This document shows, piece by piece, positions 59,662 through 64,000 of a DNA stretch of 64,000 nt; the first letter of the stretch is position 1; each line of letters starts with the position of its first letter. The DNA is from SG-bin7 sp964498095 (GTDB taxonomy: Bacteria > Bdellovibrionota > Bdellovibrionia > Bdellovibrionales > SG-bin7). The DNA is taken from the NCBI GenBank assembly GCA_964498095.1, contig CAZCFY010000009.1, positions 62,001-126,000 on the forward strand. Direction: 5' to 3'. The translations under genes were made by a program, and so were the position numbers. The notes below the pieces were generated by a model that was not told where the DNA came from, ran no database searches, and was given only the letters and a program-made list of their open reading frames with translations.

Positions 59662-60603
59662 ATGAAACCACAAATCCTTACCAAAGATCAAATTCTTAAC
59701 CAACTAAAATTATCACGAAGCAAAAGTCCACAGCCTTATTTAGCTATGTATTCGAGCTGGCACGGGGGAATAGTTACAGATACCGATCTTATGCTAATTC
59801 CCATTGATGATCATCTGGTTCACAGAGGTGACGGTGTTTTTGAGGCCATTAAATTTTTCGAGGGCCGCCTTTATCTTGCCGACGCCCACCTTGACCGCCT
59901 CTACGCCTCCGCCGAAAAGATCTCCTTGCCCGTGCCCCATAAAAAAACGGAATTGCGCGAAATCATCGTCGCCACGTTGAAAGCCGCTAAAGTAGAAACG
60001 GCAACCATCCGCATGTTTGTCTCCCGCGGCCCGGGTGGCTTTGGTCCGAGCCCCTATGACAGTTGCGGTTCACAAGTTTTTATTATCGTCGTTACTCCGA
60101 AGCCTTTTGACCCGCAAAAATATGAAACCGGAGTGACCGTGGGAGTAAGTAAAATTCCCATGAAGGAGCCTTTTTTCGCAACGATAAAGAGCTGCAATTA
60201 CTTACCCAATGTTTTGATGAAAAAAGAATCTGTCGATAAAGGCTGGGACTTCTCGGTAAATATTTCTCCTAACGGATTTGTGGGCGAGAGTGCAACGGAA
60301 AATATCGCGCTCATTACCCATGACGATGAATTTTTGGTTCCCTCTTTTGTTTACACTTTGCGGGGGACGACTCTCTTACGCATAATGGAAATGGCCAAGC
60401 CCCACGTAAAAAAAGTCGCCGAAAGCGATTTAACGATTAATGATTTTTTAAATGCCAAAGAAATTCTTATGGCGGGCACGACTATGGGGGTTGCACCCGT
60501 TTGTGAATTCGATGGAAAAAAATTTAAACCTGGTAAATTTGCCGGGTTGTTTAAGAAATTGTTCGAAGAGGATTTAAGAACTGGACCGCGGGAGGATAAG
60601 TAA
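59662..60603 (+). CDS. Class IV PLP-dependent aminotransferase
   Basis: A 313-residue fold-type IV enzyme. Elements: RGDGVFEAIKFFEGRLYLAD with the early Arg, AHLDRLYASAEKI, the PLP Lys in IKSCNYLPNVLMKKES, phosphate-cup GESATENIALI, and YTLRGTTLLRIMEMA. The family includes branched-chain and D-amino acid aminotransferases and aminodeoxychorismate lyase; which one is undetermined. The stop overlaps the next ATG by 1 nt (TAATG), placing it first in the ArsS operon. Confidence 0.87.
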   Translation: MKPQILTKDQILNQLKLSRSKSPQPYLAMYSSWHGGIVTDTDLMLIPIDDHLVHRGDGVFEAIKFFEGRLYLADAHLDRLYASAEKISLPVPHKKTELREIIVATLKAAKVETATIRMFVSRGPGGFGPSPYDSCGSQVFIIVVTPKPFDPQKYETGVTVGVSKIPMKEPFFATIKSCNYLPNVLMKKESVDKGWDFSVNISPNGFVGESATENIALITHDDEFLVPSFVYTLRGTTLLRIMEMAKPHVKKVAESDLTINDFLNAKEILMAGTTMGVAPVCEFDGKKFKPGKFAGLFKKLFEEDLRTGPREDK

Positions 60604-60935
60604 TGAGCCACTATTACAACGAAGCCGATCTAAAAAAGTTTTCGGATATCACCGAATTTCAAAAAGAAATGGGTGATAAATTTTTCTCCTGGTATTCAAC
60701 GGTTTTTAAAGACGGCGCGCTTACCGCGCGCGAAAAATCTTTGATTGCTCTCGCCGTCTCCCACGCCGTGCAATGTCCTTATTGTATTGATGCGTACACA
60801 CAAGATACAATGCAAAAAGGCTGCACCGAAGAACAGCAAATGGAGGCCGTGCATGTTGCGGCGGCGATTCGCGGTGGCGCCTCGTTGGTTCATGGCGTGC
60901 AAATGATGAATAAAGCCAAAAAACTTTCGATGTAG
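60603..60935 (+). CDS. AhpD-like protein of the arsenosugar operon
   Basis: A 110-residue carboxymuconolactone decarboxylase/AhpD-fold protein. The redox pair is QCPYCIDAYTQDTMQKG (CxxC then His-free), followed by AVHVAAAIRGGASLVHG. A family of such proteins occurs next to arsenosugar radical SAM genes, as it does here. It probably acts as a thiol-based peroxidase or reductant partner. Six bases separate its stop from the ArsS gene. Confidence 0.85.
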   Translation: MSHYYNEADLKKFSDITEFQKEMGDKFFSWYSTVFKDGALTAREKSLIALAVSHAVQCPYCIDAYTQDTMQKGCTEEQQMEAVHVAAAIRGGASLVHGVQMMNKAKKLSM

Positions 60936-60941
60936 GTAGAA

Positions 60942-61973
60942 ATGGCGTCACTTTTATCACGACAGTCACCGCTTTCTTCGACCCAAGAACAACTGGGCCT
61001 TTTGACAAAGCCCGAGCTTCCCACTTTTGCCAGCAAACTTTTGTCAGCGAATCTTTTTCCGTTAAAGCCAACGAAAATTGAAATTTTTCAAGTCAATATG
61101 GGAAAGATGTGTAATCAGACTTGCCACCACTGTCACGTGGATGCCGGTCCCGACCGCAAAGAAATCATGACCAAAGATACCCTGCAGCTTTGTGTCGACA
61201 TTGTAGCAAAAAACAAATTTCCGATAGTTGATTTAACGGGCGGCGCCCCCGAAATGAACTCCGAGTTTCGCTGGTTCGTGGAAGAGCTAAAAAAGGCCGG
61301 GGCCCATGTAATGGTCCGCTGTAATTTAACAATTATTTTGGCCAACAAAAAGTACAATGACCTTCCGCTGTTTTTCAAACAACATGGCGTAGAGGTTGTT
61401 TCTTCGCTTCCCCACTACACCGCCGGCCACACCGACCGTCAGCGTGGCAGCGGGGTGTTTCAAAAATCCATAAAGGCTTTACAGATGCTAAATGAAGTCG
61501 GTTACGGCAAGACCGGCACAAACTTAAAATTGAATCTAGTTTATAATCCTAGTGGTGCCTTTTTGCCTGGAGACCAGGTTTCTCTCGAGCGTGATTTTAA
61601 AACGAAACTCAAAAATGATTTTGGAATTGAGTTTAACAGCCTCTACTGCATAACGAACATGCCGATCTCCCGCTACTTAGAATATCTTGTAAATAGCGGC
61701 AACTACGAATCTTACATGGCGGCCTTAGTAAATGCCTTTAATGCCACCGCCGCTAATGGGGTCATGTGCCGAAATACAATTTCCGTGGGATGGGACGGTC
61801 AGCTTTATGATTGCGATTTTAATCAAATGCTGGATCTCACTGTCACCGGCGCGCCTACGACCTTAAAAGAGTTTAGCCGCGAAAAACTTGAAAAAAGAAA
61901 TATCGTCATTAATCAACATTGCTTTGGCTGTACGGCCGGCAGTGGCTCAAGCTGCGGGGGAACGACCGCATGA
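60942..61973 (+). CDS. arsS: Arsenosugar biosynthesis radical SAM protein ArsS
   Basis: A 343-residue radical SAM enzyme. Cluster motif MCNQTCHHCHVDAGPDR, then DLTGGAPEMNSEFRWFV, EVVSSLPHYTAGHTDRQRG, and a Cys-rich C-terminus (MCRNTISVGWDGQLYDCDFN and HCFGCTAGSGSSCGG). These are typical of ArsS, which attaches 5'-deoxyadenosine to dimethylarsinous acid in arsenosugar formation. The methylase ArsM that makes its substrate is not visible in the window. Overlaps arsR by 4 nt. Confidence 0.9.
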   Translation: MASLLSRQSPLSSTQEQLGLLTKPELPTFASKLLSANLFPLKPTKIEIFQVNMGKMCNQTCHHCHVDAGPDRKEIMTKDTLQLCVDIVAKNKFPIVDLTGGAPEMNSEFRWFVEELKKAGAHVMVRCNLTIILANKKYNDLPLFFKQHGVEVVSSLPHYTAGHTDRQRGSGVFQKSIKALQMLNEVGYGKTGTNLKLNLVYNPSGAFLPGDQVSLERDFKTKLKNDFGIEFNSLYCITNMPISRYLEYLVNSGNYESYMAALVNAFNATAANGVMCRNTISVGWDGQLYDCDFNQMLDLTVTGAPTTLKEFSREKLEKRNIVINQHCFGCTAGSGSSCGGTTA

Positions 61974-62260
61974 ATCCGAGTCCTTCGAAATTATTTGGCG
62001 CCATTGGTGAAAAAAACAGACTTAGAATTTTGCGCTTCTTAATGGATGAACCCAAAAATGTAAGTGAAATTCAAAAATTCACGGGTTTAGAAAAAACATT
62101 GCTCTCTAAGCACCTTAAGCAATTAAGATCCGTGGGCCTTGTACTGACTAAAAAAGTGGGACGTAATCTTATCTATAAAATCGCGCCCGAACACATTAGC
62201 ACTTCCCAAAAGTACTCACTAACGCTCGATTGCTGCGAGATAAAACTAAAAAGTATTTAA
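61970..62260 (+). CDS. arsR: ArsR-family transcriptional regulator
   Basis: A 96-residue winged-helix repressor. The ATG sits in the ArsS stop (ATGA). HTH: RLRILRFLMDEPKNVSEIQK and EKTLLSKHLKQLRSVGLVLTKK. The classical metal site (ELCVC-type) in the DNA-recognition helix is absent. A pair of Cys near the C-terminus (TLDCCEIKL) resembles the alternative As(III) site of other ArsR repressors. It probably controls its own operon in response to arsenic, but this is inferred. Confidence 0.85.
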   Translation: MNPSPSKLFGAIGEKNRLRILRFLMDEPKNVSEIQKFTGLEKTLLSKHLKQLRSVGLVLTKKVGRNLIYKIAPEHISTSQKYSLTLDCCEIKLKSI

Positions 62261-62261
62261 T

Positions 62262-62843
62262 TTATTCCCAGCTGTAATTAAAACTAATGCTAATGCGGTT
62301 TTGCCGGCTGGTGTGCGCGGGAACTTCGTGACGCAGCCAACTCTCAAAAAGTACTAGATCGCCTTCGCGTGGCTGAACTTCAAAATGCGCGCCCCGGGCC
62401 GGACTCCCCATAAAACAATTAAGCCTTGGATCTTCGAACTTAATACACGAAGCGCCCTTTGGTACCTTTAAATAATAAGTGCCGCTAATAAAAGATAAGG
62501 GATGAATATGAGAGCTGTGGTGCGCTAGGGCCGGCATTATATTAACCCAACAGCTATTCATCCAAAGTTTTGGGTTTTTAGCGTCTATCTTTAATGAACG
62601 CACAAACTTCCTTACATGTTTATCAATTTTGGCTTCCAGATGAGCAAAGGTAGAAGAAAACTTTTGCAGATTATCCATGGAACCATAAGACGTATAGCCA
62701 CCGACGTAATTCTTTTGCGACCAGCGGCTCCCCGCGCGGTCGAATGATTTTATTTTTAGTGTTTCCTCGTAAAGGTCCTTGTTTAAACTTTTTCCCAAAT
62801 GGGCAGTGTAGATATGCGTGGGAAACAAGGATTTTATGGCCAT
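62262..62843 (-). CDS. 2-oxoglutarate/Fe(II) oxygenase-like protein
   Basis: About 193 residues. Motifs SSHIHPLSFISGTYYL, EDPRLNCFMGSPARGAHFEV and PREGDLVLFESWLRHEVPAH, then RISISFNYSWE. These are those of a cupin-fold 2OG-Fe(II) oxygenase group (TIGR02466-like). The iron ligands His...His and a late Arg for 2OG are visible. Substrate unknown. The start is not certain; 62861 is an alternative. Convergent with arsR by 1 nt. Confidence 0.8.
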   Translation of the reverse strand: MAIKSLFPTHIYTAHLGKSLNKDLYEETLKIKSFDRAGSRWSQKNYVGGYTSYGSMDNLQKFSSTFAHLEAKIDKHVRKFVRSLKIDAKNPKLWMNSCWVNIMPALAHHSSHIHPLSFISGTYYLKVPKGASCIKFEDPRLNCFMGSPARGAHFEVQPREGDLVLFESWLRHEVPAHTSRQNRISISFNYSWE

Positions 62844-62904
62844 AGACTCTCTTTTAGCCATTTAGGTCTTGCCACTCAATAAAGATCTTGGAAAAATTCA
62901 TTCT

Positions 62905-63255
62905 ATGAAAAAATTTATCATTATTATTCTCCTTGTCCCGAGCCTAAGCCTTGCCGCCACCGACGAAGATACGTTTAGCTTTAATAATACTGATAAGCAG
63001 CTGCATATGCTCGCCAGCTACGGCCTGACCTACACTTTTACGGATATGTACCGCCGCCTTGGCTATTCGAAATGGAAGTCTCTGCTTTGGGGCGGGCTCT
63101 CTACCCTTGCCATTGGCACTTTAAAAGAAGTCACGGACCCTAAGTTTTCCGGGCCCGATATGGCCGCAAACTCCGTCGGGATTGCCGTGAGTGCCGGAGT
63201 AATTATAAGTTTGGATTCTTTGTGGGAACCTCAGAGTTCATCAAGCTCTAAATGA
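62905..63255 (+). CDS. YfiM-like small exported protein (DUF2279)
   Basis: A 116-residue protein with signal peptide (MKKFIIIILLVPSLSLAA). The mature part DKQLHMLASYGLTYTFTDMY, RRLGYSKWKSLLWGGLSTLAIGTLKEVTD and DMAANSVGIAVSAGV matches the pattern of the YfiM/DUF2279 family, with two to three hydrophobic helices. Function unknown. The 3' end overlaps the convergent Host_attach gene by 25 nt. Confidence 0.75.
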   Translation: MKKFIIIILLVPSLSLAATDEDTFSFNNTDKQLHMLASYGLTYTFTDMYRRLGYSKWKSLLWGGLSTLAIGTLKEVTDPKFSGPDMAANSVGIAVSAGVIISLDSLWEPQSSSSSK

Positions 63256-63677
63256 TTGGGTAAATCTTTTAAAGCGATTTTTTCTAAGTCTTTATTAACC
63301 CACTTAACGACTTGCTTTTTTAACGGAGACTTCATCTTCTTTTTGATAATTCCCATCAAGTGCGGTTCGGCGGCCACAATTAGGGCATCAAAGGATTTCT
63401 TTTGCCGGTTTTTTTCTAGCTGATCACAAATCTTATGAACAAACATAACCGCCGCATCTTCGTGCGGATCTTTTTCTCCGGTCATGCTAAAAGTACCCCG
63501 CATAGAAGAGACGCCGCGCCCGGGCTTATCTGTCTTCATGGCGCGATTTCGGGTGCGCCCAAGGGGGTTACTGATTTCATTTACCATTTTAAGCTTGCGA
63601 ACTGGCCCCGCGACTACGCTTAAAATTTTAGCTTTGTTTCTGCTTATTACTAGTGTCCAGTTCTTACCCAACAACAT
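63231..63677 (-). CDS. Host_attach-domain protein
   Basis: A 148-residue protein. The ATG after GGAAGGCGCGT was chosen; the longer frame starts at a GTG and adds 32 unlike residues. Domain features: TLVISRNKAKILSVVAG at the start, then EDAAVMFVHKICDQLEK and DALIVAAEPHLMGIIKKKM, ending PNHLELDEL. These match the family 'protein required for attachment to host cells' (PF10116-like), a release-factor-related fold. Its function in free-living bacteria is uncertain. Confidence 0.82.
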   Translation of the reverse strand: MLLGKNWTLVISRNKAKILSVVAGPVRKLKMVNEISNPLGRTRNRAMKTDKPGRGVSSMRGTFSMTGEKDPHEDAAVMFVHKICDQLEKNRQKKSFDALIVAAEPHLMGIIKKKMKSPLKKQVVKWVNKDLEKIALKDLPNHLELDEL

Positions 63678-63803
63678 ACGCGCCTTCCTGTATGATTCTT
63701 GCAAACTCACTCTCTTTAGTGATTGAGCAAGTTCTGTTCCAGGAATTATCCCCAGATTGGGAAAATTTGTCACGTGGGACAGACATTATGACACGAAGGT
63801 AAA

Positions 63804-64000
63804 ATGGCGAAGAAAAAAAACAAAGTAAAAAAACTTAAAATTAACTGGACCTGGATGTTTGCCACTATTGTAGTCTTGTTGCTCGCCCAAAACCTTATAA
63901 TGACTAACCGTAGCTCTAATAAAGTCTCTTATAGTGAGTTCTTATCTTTAGTCGAAGAAAACAAGATCACCGAATTAACCATTACTCCGGATACGATCAC
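63804..64000 (+). CDS. ftsH: ATP-dependent membrane protease FtsH (partial, 5' end)
   Basis: The first 65 codons only. The ATG follows CGAAGGTAAA. A Lys-rich N-terminus (MAKKKNKVKKLKIN) precedes a membrane helix (WMFATIVVLLLAQNLIM), then KVSYSEFLSLVEENKITELT, the typical periplasmic start of FtsH. The AAA and zinc-protease domains lie beyond the window edge. Confidence 0.85.
   Translation, partial: MAKKKNKVKKLKINWTWMFATIVVLLLAQNLIMTNRSSNKVSYSEFLSLVEENKITELTITPDTI

Noticed and set aside
63678..63773. Longer N-terminus of the Host_attach protein
   Set aside because: A GTG start without ribosome site; the internal ATG has GGAAGG and gives the family length.

Overview
The window looks like chromosome of a Gram-negative member of the Bdellovibrio lineage (Bdellovibrionota) or a close relative. 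The grounds are an FHA-GGEEF cyclase built like Bdellovibrio DgcB, a giant S74-type trimeric fibre protein, GYF-PilZ architecture, many secreted proteases and lipoproteins, and LPS-core (heptose kinase) and EF-P modification genes. No rRNA, tRNA, CRISPR array, prophage or complete insertion sequence was recognised. Genes are densely packed, often with 1-4 nt start/stop overlaps, and several convergent pairs overlap at their 3' ends. Most starts were set by Shine-Dalgarno sites and signal peptides, so several differ from the longest open frame.

Layout. 1-11 kb: a partial lipoprotein, a GYF-PilZ c-di-GMP protein, a secreted metalloprotease, a prolyl oligopeptidase, a PhnCDE-like ABC importer, a HAD phosphatase, an M1 aminopeptidase lipoprotein and YfbR. 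11-15.7 kb: a periplasmic rhodanese with a beta-barrel protein, a GC-rich repeat region, an ECF sigma operon, a lipoprotein and an M14 carboxypeptidase. 15.7-20.8 kb: a minus-strand operon of coiled-coil protein, GGDEF cyclase, LpxH-like phosphoesterase, Pgi, FHA-GGEEF cyclase and carboxypeptidase. 21-29.5 kb: a small secreted protein, a Kelch protein, and the 2055-residue fibre followed by a 32-bp inverted repeat. 29.5-36 kb: a PfkB kinase, RlmN, a heptose kinase, a coiled-coil protein, then GdhA, PyrD and MutT. 36-43.7 kb: an abundant-looking secreted protein with a strong terminator, EpmA, RlpA, a Kelch lipoprotein, a hybrid histidine kinase with a REC-HisKA partner, and an IHF/HU protein. 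43.8-50.1 kb: a glycosyltransferase and an accessory-looking cluster of secreted paralogues interrupted by an HNH endonuclease gene. 50.3-59 kb: DUF4286, a Lys-rich coiled coil, GcvP, an Rsm22-type methyltransferase, MtnP, a YhcC-like radical SAM protein, an MnmC-like methyltransferase and a pseudo-receiver protein. 59.2-62.3 kb: a rhodanese and an arsenosugar-type operon (class IV aminotransferase, AhpD-like, ArsS, ArsR). The end holds a 2OG oxygenase, a YfiM-like protein, a Host_attach-domain protein and the start of ftsH.

The most unusual signal is a dispersed palindromic element with core TCCGGCGCCGGA, seen six times. Three copies lie inside genes (two in the HNH gene, one in the Rsm22 gene) and always read Pro-Ala-Pro-Glu-Val in frame. 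Two regions with GC palindromes also carry GAAGT pentamer tracts. Other points to check are the S74 fibre, the ArsS operon lacking a visible arsM, the kinase-less REC-HisKA protein beside a hybrid kinase, and the codon-biased secreted proteins at 36.3 and 49.1 kb.
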